In this document: positions 53,187-61,992 of the stretch, piece by piece
Numbering within the stretch: the first letter of the stretch is position 1
Layout: each line of letters begins with the position of its first letter
Virus record (IMG/VR): IMGVR_UViG_3300042893_000474
Span: 29,700-93,699 of that record
Reading direction: 5' to 3' (one strand)
DNA length: 64,000 nt
Source: a virus
The notes under the pieces: model-generated
The model's database searches: none
The model's input: only the letters and a program-made list of their open reading frames with translations
Told to the model about the DNA's origin: nothing
Made by a program: the position numbers and the translations under genes

Positions 53187-53760
53187 TTTTTATTCTTTTG
53201 GCTTTTCTGTCTGCTTTGATTTTGGCATATTCGGATGATTGGTTCTCTAGTACATCTTTATTGATAAACAAATGAGGCATTTCTTCTTTAAGTTTGACAA
53301 TTGTGTTAAAATACTTTATAACATACAAAGGGTCGCTTTCTAGTAAATCTTCATGAGTACCTGTATTGTGAATAATAGTACTGTGGTCTCTACCAAACAT
53401 ATTGCCCAAATCAGAATAAGTGTATGATCTATAGTAGTACAAGAAGCAAATAAGAATCATTCGAATCTCAACTACACCTCTTACTCTACTACTAGATAAA
53501 ACCAAATTGAAGTCAGAATGGTTAAAATCACAGACTATTTGAACAATCTTTAATTCCTCTTTAGTCATTGGTCTGTATCCTTTAATCTTAAAAGGTTTTT
53601 TCTTTACAATACTACCATAGGTTTTATTCTTGTATGGTTTGATTGAGTCTAAAGCCAAAATCCTTGCAATAGTTTTTTCTAAATACCAAGCATCTACATT
53701 AGGCACATCCTTTGAGCATTCTTTAACTACAATTTCTACAATATTTCGTATTGTTTGCAT
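53173..53760 (-). CDS. DnaA domain IV-like DNA-binding protein
   Basis: 195 residues. The C-terminal part (about 90-150) reads RGVVEIRMILICFLYYYRSY, then SDLGNMFGRDHSTIIHNTGTH. The GRDHSTIIH helix-turn-helix matches DnaA domain IV, which binds DnaA boxes. No Walker motif is present, so the AAA+ part of DnaA is absent. The N-terminal 85 residues are helical and unassigned. The gene overlaps the primase gene by 25 bases and precedes UDG. The context suggests origin recognition or control of initiation, by inference. Confidence 0.75.
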   Translation of the reverse strand: MQTIRNIVEIVVKECSKDVPNVDAWYLEKTIARILALDSIKPYKNKTYGSIVKKKPFKIKGYRPMTKEELKIVQIVCDFNHSDFNLVLSSSRVRGVVEIRMILICFLYYYRSYTYSDLGNMFGRDHSTIIHNTGTHEDLLESDPLYVIKYFNTIVKLKEEMPHLFINKDVLENQSSEYAKIKADRKAKRIKNAIN

Positions 53761-54692
53761 AATTCTATTAGTTTTTTGATTCCATGATTTTTGACAATGT
53801 CGCTAGTGTCTTTACCTAACATATTATTGTGACTAATTCTGATAAGTCTTCTATCTCTGCTACATAGATTAGTAGATAGTTGTTCTCCAGGTTCATCAGA
53901 ATCATACCATACATATACTTTCTTAAATCTAGTGCATAAGTCATCTAAAGTTTCTTGAGTAAGTCTACTAGCTTCCGTTGTTGGACAAACAGCATTAATT
54001 CCTAAAGTAGAGAAGACCATTACGTCTTTTGTTGCTTTACTTATAATGAGTTTATTTCCTCTTTCTGGTAGCATAGAAGTACACTCTAACTGAAGACTGT
54101 AGTTATTGCGAAACTTAACTTTCTTGTTAAAAGGACGATAGAGTTTAATCTTATCAACTTCTAAGTATCTGTAACAAGGATCTTTGTCTGAGTATAAATA
54201 TCTAAGTTCACCATTAATCCACGCTTTTCTTACTTTACGCACATTAAACCTTTTAAGAGTCTCCAAAGTAATGTTAAACTGCTCCCAATACACTAAATCT
54301 TTCTTATCATAAGGCATCACCTCTACTTTAATTGTAGTGGCTGACTCAGTATCGTCTGGATCATACTTGATAGTAGGTTTAGGAACATCTAGCACATGAA
54401 GATTAGACATTTGGTTGTAAATCTGTTGAGCTGTCAATTTCTCTCCACATCGTAGGTTAGCAATAGTAAAGCAGTTATATTGTTTACCTGCACTAAAGTC
54501 ATTGAAGACTAGTTGCCCCATCTTTGTGTAGAAGAAATAACACTTTGGAAAATTGTCTTTCCGAAACGGATTTAAGTACGGATGCTTTAACTTAATGGGT
54601 TCCCCGAAGTAAAACTCCATAATTTGTTCCTCACTAAAAGCTTGTAAGAGTTTAGGAGTATCTATAACTGTTCTAAAATTGTCTAGGTTCAT
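53736..54692 (-). CDS. DnaG-type primase, Toprim_2-like
   Basis: 318 residues. After an N-terminal region (MEFYFGEPIKLKHPYLNPFRKDNFPKCYFF ... NCFTIAN), the Toprim part is LIISKATKDVMVFSTLGINAV, then KKVYVWYDSDEPG. The YDSDEPG acidic pair and the ..KATKD element at the usual Glu position match the Toprim_2 variant common in phage primases, where Lys stands in for the Glu of classical DnaG. It would make RNA primers for the family A polymerase. The start MNLDNF is similar to MNLDNL of the SSB-like gene upstream. Confidence 0.8.
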   Translation of the reverse strand: MNLDNFRTVIDTPKLLQAFSEEQIMEFYFGEPIKLKHPYLNPFRKDNFPKCYFFYTKMGQLVFNDFSAGKQYNCFTIANLRCGEKLTAQQIYNQMSNLHVLDVPKPTIKYDPDDTESATTIKVEVMPYDKKDLVYWEQFNITLETLKRFNVRKVRKAWINGELRYLYSDKDPCYRYLEVDKIKLYRPFNKKVKFRNNYSLQLECTSMLPERGNKLIISKATKDVMVFSTLGINAVCPTTEASRLTQETLDDLCTRFKKVYVWYDSDEPGEQLSTNLCSRDRRLIRISHNNMLGKDTSDIVKNHGIKKLIELCKQYEIL

Positions 54693-54706
54693 GTTTTTTA
54701 TATAAT

Positions 54707-54740
54707 AAACTAAAGGGGTACTATAAGCACCCCTTAGTTT
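54707..54740 (-). terminator. Hairpin between SSB-like and primase genes
   Basis: AAACTAAAGGGGT (54707-54719) and ACCCCTTAGTTT (54729-54740) pair with one bulged A. On the - strand it follows the SSB-like gene and is trailed by a T/A-rich TTATTATAT. It looks like a moderate terminator or attenuator lowering primase expression relative to SSB. Confidence 0.6.
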
Positions 54741-54765
54741 ACTAACTAATGGTACTTAGATTTAA

Positions 54766-55626
54766 TTATCCAAACAAATCATCCTCAAAAGGACTTTCTG
54801 ATTTGGCAGGGGTTGCACTAGGCACATCTCCGAATGGATCATCGTCTGTTGTCCAAGAATCATTACCAGTTTCTACAGTATTTGGTTCTGCATCTGCAAT
54901 GTATTCTTTGAACTGAAGATTATCTCCATAGTGGTGTTTGTAACCATAGTTAGAATCAGTGATTTTGTTCTTTGTATAGTCGCTAATCTTAGCAGTCAAA
55001 GTTAAGAACAAACTGTTCCAAACATCTTGATACTGACCGTCTTTAACGCCCATAAGCACTCTAACACCTCCATCTTTCTTATTGAAGTAGTCAAAGAAAT
55101 CACGCAATTCTTTCACATTACCTTTGATGACATTCTTAATATCATCTAACATAAGAGCAGAATTGTTGGTATCAATGTTACCATAAGAACGTAGTAAGGT
55201 GTACAAATCTTCTTCTCCACGCAAAGCCTCACGTACGTTGTCTAACTTCAATTTATTGTAGTCAGCCAATTTGCTGTTACGCTCAGATAAATCTCCAAGA
55301 CTATCTGCCCACGTTACTTTGCTATGGTTGTCAATATACTGTGTCTTTCCAGACTGGCTAACACGAGTTTGAGCACTGATAAATAACGCAAACTTACCCA
55401 AGAATGGAGTAGTAAGGCTTTCATGATTCTTGTAGAAGAAGTCAATACGTGTACTATCTTCTGTAAAATAGTTTGGTTCTTTTACTTTCTCTACATCTAC
55501 CTCATAAAGAGCTGCAATTTGCTCACGAGTTGGATTAACTGCTACGATTTTGATTGGTGCAATACCTGTAAACAACTTCTTGTTGCTTGTACCGCTTGTT
55601 CTGGTTTCTAAATTGTCTAAATTCAT
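54766..55626 (-). CDS. Single-stranded DNA-binding protein-like (acidic tail)
   Basis: 286 residues. The body has FYKNHESLTTPFLGKFALFISAQT and a helical region around 120-190. The C-terminus is very acidic with Phe: DDDPFGD near residue 265 and SPFEDDLFG at the end, the pattern of SSB C-terminal tails that recruit partner proteins. Position between the AAA ATPase and primase genes supports an SSB role. I did not see a clean OB-fold signature, so the call is moderate. The leader is ACTAACAAAAGTAAAAAG in mRNA sense. Confidence 0.6.
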   Translation of the reverse strand: MNLDNLETRTSGTSNKKLFTGIAPIKIVAVNPTREQIAALYEVDVEKVKEPNYFTEDSTRIDFFYKNHESLTTPFLGKFALFISAQTRVSQSGKTQYIDNHSKVTWADSLGDLSERNSKLADYNKLKLDNVREALRGEEDLYTLLRSYGNIDTNNSALMLDDIKNVIKGNVKELRDFFDYFNKKDGGVRVLMGVKDGQYQDVWNSLFLTLTAKISDYTKNKITDSNYGYKHHYGDNLQFKEYIADAEPNTVETGNDSWTTDDDPFGDVPSATPAKSESPFEDDLFG

Positions 55627-55658
55627 AATTTTGCTTTTAACTTTTTACTTTTGTTAGT

Positions 55659-56330
55659 TTAAGAATAATACTCATCAATGTGCTCACACACTTGTTTTAA
55701 GTCATTAGGAATACGGGTTTCAGGAAACATTCCATCAGGTGATTTAGCTGGATACTTCTTCCATCTGTTAGTTACAAATTCATAAGTTGCGTTACCCTGA
55801 TTATCTTCTGACACATGGGTATACAAAGCAACTGTGAATAGACCTTCTAACACAATCTGATTATCCAACAACTTCCCAGCTGTTTTCATTTTGTAAGAAA
55901 CGATTGATCCATCGTCCATAATTTCCTCGGGATGGGAAAAGTAGAAAATTTTCAAGTCGTCTCTTAGTTTGCGGGCCTCCGTTAATAACGTGACCATGTC
56001 CTTAGCCATTACCGAAAATTTAGTAAAGCCTGTTTCTGTGGCTTTTCTGACCATGTTAAATCCCATGATGTAATTAGAGTCTTCTAAAATTACATTCTTG
56101 ATGTGTGGAGCTTTCTCATTAATACTTTGAAGATACTTAACAACTTGCAGGGCTTCATCTATTTCTGCATAGTTCTTGTTTTCTAAATTGTACATTTTGT
56201 TAGAGCCTTTGAATGGAAGTTCTTTACGAGCTACATTGATAATGTAAGTTTCTTTTGGATCTAGATTTTTAACTGATGTTGATTTCCCACTACCTGTGGG
56301 TCCTACGACTGCGATTAATTTGCTTGACAT
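55659..56330 (-). CDS. P-loop ATPase, AAA_24 / Sak4-like
   Basis: 223 residues. Walker A is VVGPTGSGKSTSVKN at residues 8-22; a Walker B-like ILEDSNYI follows near residue 80. IFYFSHPEEI and MFPETRIPNDL near the end fit the phage nucleotide-binding family (PF13479, AAA_24), whose members include Sak4-type RecA-like recombinases. It may load or assist strand annealing with the neighbouring SSB-like protein. The exact activity is not shown. It is 5 bases after the 116-aa gene. Confidence 0.75.
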   Translation of the reverse strand: MSSKLIAVVGPTGSGKSTSVKNLDPKETYIINVARKELPFKGSNKMYNLENKNYAEIDEALQVVKYLQSINEKAPHIKNVILEDSNYIMGFNMVRKATETGFTKFSVMAKDMVTLLTEARKLRDDLKIFYFSHPEEIMDDGSIVSYKMKTAGKLLDNQIVLEGLFTVALYTHVSEDNQGNATYEFVTNRWKKYPAKSPDGMFPETRIPNDLKQVCEHIDEYYS

Positions 56331-56335
56331 TTTTT

Positions 56336-56686
56336 TTAGTTTTTAGTTTTCTTTGGTTTATGTTCTTTTATATTTTCCAAGTCAGCGTCTTCTTTCAATG
56401 CCCAGCCATAAAACAATGTGAACTCTTTTACTAATGTCATCAGTTCGGTTGTGGTAAATGGTTCATTTGGTCGATAGGTAGATATCTCAGTTAGAGCGTC
56501 GTTATTGGTCACTAAATATTTATAAAGCCAATCTTGGAATTTCTTCTCTTCCTCAACTGACCACTCATATGCTTCATGCCATTCGTCTTGTAATATATCT
56601 ATTTTAGTTATGTCTGTACCTACTTGGTTAGCCATTTCACTAAAAATGATGTTTAAATGATGTCCTAATTTAATTTTCTTTAACAT
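56336..56686 (-). CDS. Helical hypothetical protein in the replication operon
   Basis: 116 residues, helical, Trp/Phe-rich (WHEAYEWSVEEEKKFQDWLYKYL), with a Lys-rich tail. It lies 2 bases after the helicase gene and 5 bases before the ATPase gene, in one operon. There is no recognised family. The place beside helicase and ATPase suggests an accessory replication factor, by context only. Confidence 0.5.
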   Translation of the reverse strand: MLKKIKLGHHLNIIFSEMANQVGTDITKIDILQDEWHEAYEWSVEEEKKFQDWLYKYLVTNNDALTEISTYRPNEPFTTTELMTLVKEFTLFYGWALKEDADLENIKEHKPKKTKN

Positions 56687-56688
56687 GT

Positions 56689-57807
56689 TTACTTTTTCTC
56701 TCTAAATTGTTCGTAATAGGCTCCAGTACTCATCGTTTCAGCACGAGGAAGTTCTTGAAAAAACCCACTTGCTCCTTCAAAATGTAACCCTAAACTAGCA
56801 TTTTCTAGTCCATAGTGTCTGTCTTTAAGGAATTTAAGACAACGATAGTTTCTTCCCAAGATAGATATGTCATATCCATTGTGAGTTTCTATATCGTAAC
56901 GTGATGGGTTGAACAATCCCAACACAATCTCGTAATCTTGGTGTACGCCTTTGTTAATGTGTAACTCTTCTAAAGAAGGTTCTATCTTCTCTTCAATAAG
57001 ATGTCCTTTGTTTGTGTATACAGCTTTCTCTGATGAAGGAGTTTGCTGATGTACAACAACATTGACCATCTTAAATCTTTTGGAAAAGACATCCAACATA
57101 TAGTCTTTAACCATTAAATCAAAAGTTTGATAAGGAGTGTACTTCATCTTACTATCAGGTATAGTTTCATTGTAAAGCAAACTAATATGGTCTACTATAC
57201 AAAATACCCACAGATTATCTGATTTATAGTTATACCCAGTAAGTATTTTTCTACCGTCAGGCATTTCTTTATACACATATTCTCCTATCTCAGGGTTCTC
57301 AAAGTATGATTTTACATACTTAAGAATACCCGTAGGATTTCTGATGTAATCTATACACTCTACCGTATCCTGTAAGACATTAATGTATCTCTCTGCTTCT
57401 TTGATTTTACTCATCAAATCAGAACTCACATTAAAGTTGCCTATTGATTTTAGTTGTGCTATACTTATGTTCAACTTATGTTGTTGGTATAGATAGCTTG
57501 AAATAAATGATAACCAAAAATCTGTTTGGCTTTCTTCTAATGCAAAATAAAATATCTTGACTTTGATATTGGTCTTATGTGTTTTTCGCAACACATTGTG
57601 TACTGTCAAGTATTTTACAAACTTTGTTTTACCTACACCTGAAGATGCGGTAATGGCTGTTAATGAGCCTTTAGTAAATCCCCCGTAGTGCTGTGATAGC
57701 CTATCAAAAGGACCTAAGATAGAAGTAATTCCTCCCTCTTCTTTGATTCTTTTGTTGGTCTCTATTACATTTACTAATTGTTGAAAATTAACTAACTGGT
57801 GTGACAT
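56689..57807 (-). CDS. DnaB-like replicative helicase (RecA core)
   Basis: 372 residues. Walker A TASSGVGKTKFVKYL is near residues 53-66; the Walker B-type segment is CIVDHISLLYNE near 205-217; a third motif NVVVHQQTPSSEKAV lies near 250. This is the order of DnaB-family hexameric helicases, with a glycine-rich loop opening LTAITASSGVGKT. The N-terminal primase-interaction domain of full DnaB is absent. It would unwind DNA ahead of the polymerase and work with the Toprim primase in the same region. Confidence 0.8.
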   Translation of the reverse strand: MSHQLVNFQQLVNVIETNKRIKEEGGITSILGPFDRLSQHYGGFTKGSLTAITASSGVGKTKFVKYLTVHNVLRKTHKTNIKVKIFYFALEESQTDFWLSFISSYLYQQHKLNISIAQLKSIGNFNVSSDLMSKIKEAERYINVLQDTVECIDYIRNPTGILKYVKSYFENPEIGEYVYKEMPDGRKILTGYNYKSDNLWVFCIVDHISLLYNETIPDSKMKYTPYQTFDLMVKDYMLDVFSKRFKMVNVVVHQQTPSSEKAVYTNKGHLIEEKIEPSLEELHINKGVHQDYEIVLGLFNPSRYDIETHNGYDISILGRNYRCLKFLKDRHYGLENASLGLHFEGASGFFQELPRAETMSTGAYYEQFREKK

Positions 57808-57850
57808 AACTTTTCATAGGGGTTGCTTGTTCAAGAGGGAAAAGAAAAAA

Positions 57851-58399
57851 TTAAAGTATTGTGTGGCTAGTATATCGTTTATTGTTACCATTTCTAACCT
57901 CATCACACCACTTTGCCAAATTACTTATCTGAACTCCATTATGTAGTTTGTTAATAAAGTAGTGAGCTTCTTGTACAAAAGCCATACTGTTAGTTCTTTT
58001 AAGATTGTCTAGATATAAGTCTACACCTGCTAAAATCTCTTCTTTGGTATAGTCGTATTCTGCTAGAAATAGATGCATCTTTTTAACGATTGCTTTCATG
58101 TTTCCACCTTTTCCTGCTATTCCAATATTTTTAGCACTAAACTTATTAGTAAACTCTTCTACCCAATCAAGCAATCCAACTACTACTGATGAAGTTACTT
58201 TTCTGGCTGTCTTTTTAGGCTCTTGGTCACTTAGATTAACACCTCCAATAGACGCCTCAAGCTCTAGGATTTCTAGAGCTTTTGGTGTCCAAAATGTAGT
58301 ATTTTTCTTAGTAACTAAAAGACCTTCATCAAACCATTTTTGTAGGATTCCCTGTTTCTCCAACAGGCTCCACATTGTCTCGTAAAATGTCTTTTTCAT
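57851..58399 (-). CDS. Helicase-adjacent hypothetical protein
   Basis: 182 residues, mostly helical. The second half (FSAKNIGIAGKGGNMKAIVKKMHLFLAEYDYTKEEIL) followed by LDNLKRTNSMAFVQEAHYFI resembles small phage proteins placed beside DnaB helicases. A loader role is possible but unproven. It lies just upstream of the helicase gene in transcription order, with a 43-base gap. Its first part overlaps the 102-aa gene by 71 bases in another frame. The leader is ACAACTAACTAACA before the ATG. Confidence 0.5.
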   Translation of the reverse strand: MKKTFYETMWSLLEKQGILQKWFDEGLLVTKKNTTFWTPKALEILELEASIGGVNLSDQEPKKTARKVTSSVVVGLLDWVEEFTNKFSAKNIGIAGKGGNMKAIVKKMHLFLAEYDYTKEEILAGVDLYLDNLKRTNSMAFVQEAHYFINKLHNGVQISNLAKWCDEVRNGNNKRYTSHTIL

Positions 58400-58637
58400 T
58401 GTTAGTTAGTTGTTTTAGATGAAGCTTTTTCTTTAGCGGGGTATCAAAATTAGGGATGTGTTCTGAAATTTGCAAGTCATTTTTTGCATTATTATCCCCC
58501 TCATTCCAATCTACTAAAGATTCTTCATAGGCTCTTTTTGCCAAGAGAAAATCTGGACTTGTATCCAGACTCTCTCCATAGCAATTAAACGATAAATTAT
58601 TCACAGCCTTCATTAGGTATGTTCCAAGTGCTTTCAC
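58329..58637 (-). CDS. Small hypothetical protein overlapping two genes
   Basis: 102 residues, acidic/Asn-rich, with a helical middle (LLAKRAYEESLVDWNEGDNNAK) and LKQLTNNEKDILRDNVEP near the end. It overlaps the peptidase gene by up to 41 bases at its start (a second ATG at 58613 is possible) and the 182-aa gene by 71 bases at its end. Overlaps of this length are unusual here, so part of this frame may not be translated. No family was recognised. Confidence 0.4.
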   Translation of the reverse strand: MKALGTYLMKAVNNLSFNCYGESLDTSPDFLLAKRAYEESLVDWNEGDNNAKNDLQISEHIPNFDTPLKKKLHLKQLTNNEKDILRDNVEPVGETGNPTKMV

Positions 58638-59976
58638 AACAGTCGCAAGTAACGTATAGCAATAAACTATTATCCACCTCTACAGGTCCCCAACAATTAG
58701 GGCAAAGTAAATCTGTTAAAGCTTCGTCAATATCACTCTGTACGGATGGTTCGTTGTCTACGTAAGATGGATAACCAATCGTATGAGTTAGATACTTGTC
58801 TCTGAGCTCTAACAAGTGCAAATCAGGATACATTTCATTGAAATAGTCGTCTTGGTCCTTACAATCTAGAGGAAGTTTAATGGCTCCTGCAGGTGTGTTT
58901 GCTATGTAAGAGTTTACTTTAACTTTCTCATCCTCTAAGTCATCAAACAAGTCAAAGCTTTTGTCAGCTTTTGCACCCCAGCTATACCCAGTACCATAAG
59001 TACCATAGCTTCCATAACCGCTGTAACGAGTGTTCTCATACACAGGAATTTCTGCTTTGTGTTGCCAAACTTTGTCTACGCCCATCTTCAGTAATTCATA
59101 ACCAAAGTTAATTGCATTTTCAAAGTGAGGTATAGAAATCATCTCGTTGTCACCATGCTCATTGATGTAACCACAAGATACGTTCATTGCTACACAATTT
59201 ACCGTATCGTACTTCTTTAGACCACCGATGTCTGTACAACTGCCGTTGTTTTTCTTGTACATATACTTATCCATGATAGAGCCAGCAGCTGTTACAAACT
59301 CATCACTACATACGGTAAGACCATTTGTGTAAGTAATTAAGTCATTCTTGTAAGAGTTCCTGTCTAGTTGGACAAGCATACTGCAATCTGTAAAGAAGTG
59401 TTTGTCTGCTTTGTAAGTACCTATAAGACCTACCTCCTCGTCTTTGGGGAAGAATAGTTTTATATTGTCAAATAAATCAAACATGTGTACTGCAAAGTAG
59501 ACACCGACTTTATCGTCTGCACCCATACCGCACTGTTCTGCTTCTTCTGTGTCAAAGCCAAACATCCAAGGATATGCAGTCATAATTTTAACATTATGTC
59601 TTACCTCTTGGTTGATGTCTGTATGTGCTACTACACAAGGATAGAATTCAGCATTACCTTTAGTTACGTATAAGTTTCCATAGGCATCTTTGGTAGTAGT
59701 TGCACCTAAAGTAGAGAAATGAGTTTGTAGTTTCTCAATGAACTTATCTTGAGCTGGTCCCTTAGAATAGGTTCTCATGTCAAGTAGCATTGTCAATTTC
59801 TCATAGTCAGGCTTTATTTCTAGATGCATATTAGGTATAGCCGTTAGAGACTCTACTTTAATTACATCTCTTGGTGGAGTTTTAGTTACTTGTAACTTAA
59901 CTTTATTTCTGTTTTGTCTTGTTGCGTTTTTCAAATTTTCTATTTTTCTAATTGTGTTGTTAACCCAGTTGTTCAT
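58597..59976 (-). CDS. M20/M42-like metallopeptidase with C-terminal zinc ribbon
   Basis: 459 residues. The two-metal peptidase ligands are all visible: VVAHTDIN (H118, D120), GMGADDKVGVYFAVH (D154/D155), PKDEEVGLIGT (E180/E181), LVQLDRNS (D205) and ISIPHFENAI (H284) after INEHGD. This is the ligand order of M20/M28/M42 aminopeptidases or dipeptidases. At the end, CPNCW (C425, C428) and CDCC (C444, C447) form a zinc ribbon that these peptidases usually lack. The middle has a Gly/Tyr-rich linker (YSGYGSYGTYGTGYSWG). The substrate is unknown; a role in processing host proteins or peptides is inference. The mRNA leader is TTAAACTTAATTTAAAGCC. Confidence 0.75.
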   Translation of the reverse strand: MNNWVNNTIRKIENLKNATRQNRNKVKLQVTKTPPRDVIKVESLTAIPNMHLEIKPDYEKLTMLLDMRTYSKGPAQDKFIEKLQTHFSTLGATTTKDAYGNLYVTKGNAEFYPCVVAHTDINQEVRHNVKIMTAYPWMFGFDTEEAEQCGMGADDKVGVYFAVHMFDLFDNIKLFFPKDEEVGLIGTYKADKHFFTDCSMLVQLDRNSYKNDLITYTNGLTVCSDEFVTAAGSIMDKYMYKKNNGSCTDIGGLKKYDTVNCVAMNVSCGYINEHGDNEMISIPHFENAINFGYELLKMGVDKVWQHKAEIPVYENTRYSGYGSYGTYGTGYSWGAKADKSFDLFDDLEDEKVKVNSYIANTPAGAIKLPLDCKDQDDYFNEMYPDLHLLELRDKYLTHTIGYPSYVDNEPSVQSDIDEALTDLLCPNCWGPVEVDNSLLLYVTCDCCESTWNIPNEGCE

Positions 59977-59980
59977 GGCT

Positions 59981-61555
59981 TTAAATTAAGTTTAAGTTTA
60001 AGTAAGCGTCAAGATCTGGTTTATACCATATCTCTCCTTCGTGTTCTTGAGTAACCTTTATTGGATAATAATTACCGTTGGTAGCCTGTAAACATTCTTC
60101 GGGCTTGTAATAGGAATCGTTCCACTCAATAGCCTCAAAGTTGGTATTACTCATTAGGAAATAACCTCCACTAGCGTATTCATACATGTCTTCATCATCG
60201 TGGTGAGCATAAGAACCATCCACTAACTCTACTGCATCTTCAGCTAAGATATAGTTATTGTCCCAGTCTCTAATTACTTCTGAACTTAGTACCCAATCAC
60301 TAATGCTTTCTATATAAGTAGCATTATCACGAGTTATGTAAGTGCTATGATGATCTGAGTACACACTGCAACGAGAACAAATATTTTCGTTATAGTTGTC
60401 GTCAGTACGTAAATCTACATAACAAGTGTCATCTTCATCCATCTCCCTACCACAAGCATGACACTCTGCTGAATTATCGCTACCTACTTCTTCATAGCTA
60501 CCTGCAGTATCATTTAGGAGTAGGTACTCAGACGAGCTATCCATGTTAGATACTTCGTTACTAAGAATGTTATAATCTGAAGTCAAGAACTTTAAGCTAT
60601 CCATGTAAGGGTAGTGACGATGATTTAGAAGTACTCTTTTGTTGATGTCAAGATTTGTAGTGTCTTGCTTTATTACAACTTCTTCATGGGGGAAATATCC
60701 AGGATAACAAGTTTTAATACCTTGAACTAAGAAGAAAGCTTTCATTCTATCTTGTATAAGATCTGAAGTAGCATAAATCCTGTCGTAGTAATCAGTAGTT
60801 CCAACTGTCCACACTAAAGCTCTACCTTGTACTTTACCTTCTTGGTTTAGTAATACGGCCATCTTGCAGATGTTTAGGTTCTTTGTGTAGATGTCTAGAT
60901 ACCCATTGGTTCTATCATAGCGCATACAAGAGTTACCTAAGTTACCTGAAATAGAAGCATAGTTCTTTTCGTGATACAGTTCTGCAATCCAATGACCCTT
61001 TACATAGATTACTTCACCAGAATCTCCCTGCCTAAATCCTTCGATACGGAATCGATTGTTGAATTGGTCAAAGTCTGTTTCGGTAAATAGTTCTGCAAGG
61101 TTGATAATAGAAACTTCTTCAAGGGACATCCCTTTAAACTCAAGTTCTTCTCTTACAAAACCCTCTAAGCAAGTCAGATGAGGAATTGAAGAAAGTAACT
61201 TCTTAACTACTTTACCTGCACCGCTGTGATAACGGTAGTCTTTGTCTTCCCAAATCCTATGTCCTTGTCCACTGTCGTAAGCTCTAGAAACCCTGTCATA
61301 CGTCATATAAGACAGTTTAGTAGGGTCATCTATACTTATTCCAAGATAGTTTAAGTTAGTAGGTATTTTGGGGATAGATGCTCCAAAACCATGAGTAAGC
61401 TTTAGGATAGCGGCAGCAATTCGATTGTCATTGATAGCCGTAAGTCGTATACTTAGATCCTGAGATATGTTCAGGTAATCATAAGTAATAACTGGCTGAG
61501 GAACTTCTACAGCAATTCCTTCTGTTAAATTTGGTTCATTTTCAAAATCTGGCAT
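59981..61555 (-). CDS. Conserved-style phage protein with Cys4 zinc-binding segment
   Basis: 524 residues. The core around 200-275 reads SGNLGNSCMRYDRTNGYLDIYTKN, then MAVLLNQEGKVQGRALVW and DRIYATSDLIQDRMKAFF. This is a pattern I recall from uncharacterised proteins of large phages ('NSCMR ... GRALLW ... DRIY'). Near residues 365-400, CHACGREMDEDDTCYVDL and NICSRCS supply CxxC...CxxC ligands for zinc. The C-terminal 120 residues are Asp/Tyr/Glu-rich repeats (DWVLSSEVIRDWDNNYILAEDAV). No catalytic role can be stated. The leader is AAAACTAACCTAAAACAAAAAAAG before the ATG. Confidence 0.55.
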   Translation of the reverse strand: MPDFENEPNLTEGIAVEVPQPVITYDYLNISQDLSIRLTAINDNRIAAAILKLTHGFGASIPKIPTNLNYLGISIDDPTKLSYMTYDRVSRAYDSGQGHRIWEDKDYRYHSGAGKVVKKLLSSIPHLTCLEGFVREELEFKGMSLEEVSIINLAELFTETDFDQFNNRFRIEGFRQGDSGEVIYVKGHWIAELYHEKNYASISGNLGNSCMRYDRTNGYLDIYTKNLNICKMAVLLNQEGKVQGRALVWTVGTTDYYDRIYATSDLIQDRMKAFFLVQGIKTCYPGYFPHEEVVIKQDTTNLDINKRVLLNHRHYPYMDSLKFLTSDYNILSNEVSNMDSSSEYLLLNDTAGSYEEVGSDNSAECHACGREMDEDDTCYVDLRTDDNYNENICSRCSVYSDHHSTYITRDNATYIESISDWVLSSEVIRDWDNNYILAEDAVELVDGSYAHHDDEDMYEYASGGYFLMSNTNFEAIEWNDSYYKPEECLQATNGNYYPIKVTQEHEGEIWYKPDLDAYLNLNLI

Positions 61556-61610
61556 AATAACTTTTTTTGTTTTAGGTTAGTTTTTCTTATTGTTTAGTTA
61601 TATCGAGATA

Positions 61611-61645
61611 AAAAAGAAAAAGAGGACCCTTTTGGAGCCCTCTTT
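61611..61645 (-). terminator. Rho-independent terminator
   Basis: AAAGAGG (61619-61625) pairs with CCTCTTT (61639-61645); inner pairs close a TTTT loop with one mismatch and one bulge. On the - strand a T-rich run (TTTTTCTTTTTTATC) follows. It ends the small-gene cluster upstream and separates it from the replication block. Confidence 0.75.
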
Positions 61646-61670
61646 GTAGATGGTTGAGAGTAATCTGTGT

Positions 61671-61982
61671 TTATTTACTTTGTAGGTAGGCTTCCACGCC
61701 TTTCCAAAATTCAAAAACCATTCCTAGTCTTTCTAGAGCTGCTCCATTCAATCCCTCGAGCTTTTCCTTAGGTAAACTTTCAAAAGGACTTTTAAACGGC
61801 CTAATGTGAGCTAAAGCACATGCTTTTGCAATCTCTTTACCTAGAGTAGGAGATAATTGTGTTACAGCATCTGTGATTTGTGGGTTTACTACTTCAAAAA
61901 ACATATCAAAGATTTCGTTTCCTTTTTTTTCTACTGCCTGATTCATTTGTTCAGGAGTAAATTCTGGCATTACATTTTCCAT
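61671..61982 (-). CDS. Small helical hypothetical protein
   Basis: 103 residues, helical (MNQAVEKKGNEIFDMFFEVV), then LGKEIAKACALAHIRPFKSPF and a C-terminal MVFEFWKGVEAYLQSK. There is no motif or membrane segment. It is the last gene of the small-gene cluster before the terminator at 61611-61645 and follows the 85-aa gene by 10 bases. No family was recognised. Confidence 0.5.
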   Translation of the reverse strand: MENVMPEFTPEQMNQAVEKKGNEIFDMFFEVVNPQITDAVTQLSPTLGKEIAKACALAHIRPFKSPFESLPKEKLEGLNGAALERLGMVFEFWKGVEAYLQSK

Positions 61983-61992
61983 ATTATTTTAA

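Noticed and set aside
49128-58678. Near-matches to DnaA boxes at 49128 (TTATCCACG), 50289 (CTATCCACA) and 58670 (TTATCCACC)
   Set aside because: They are single, scattered and inside coding genes, so no origin can be called from them.
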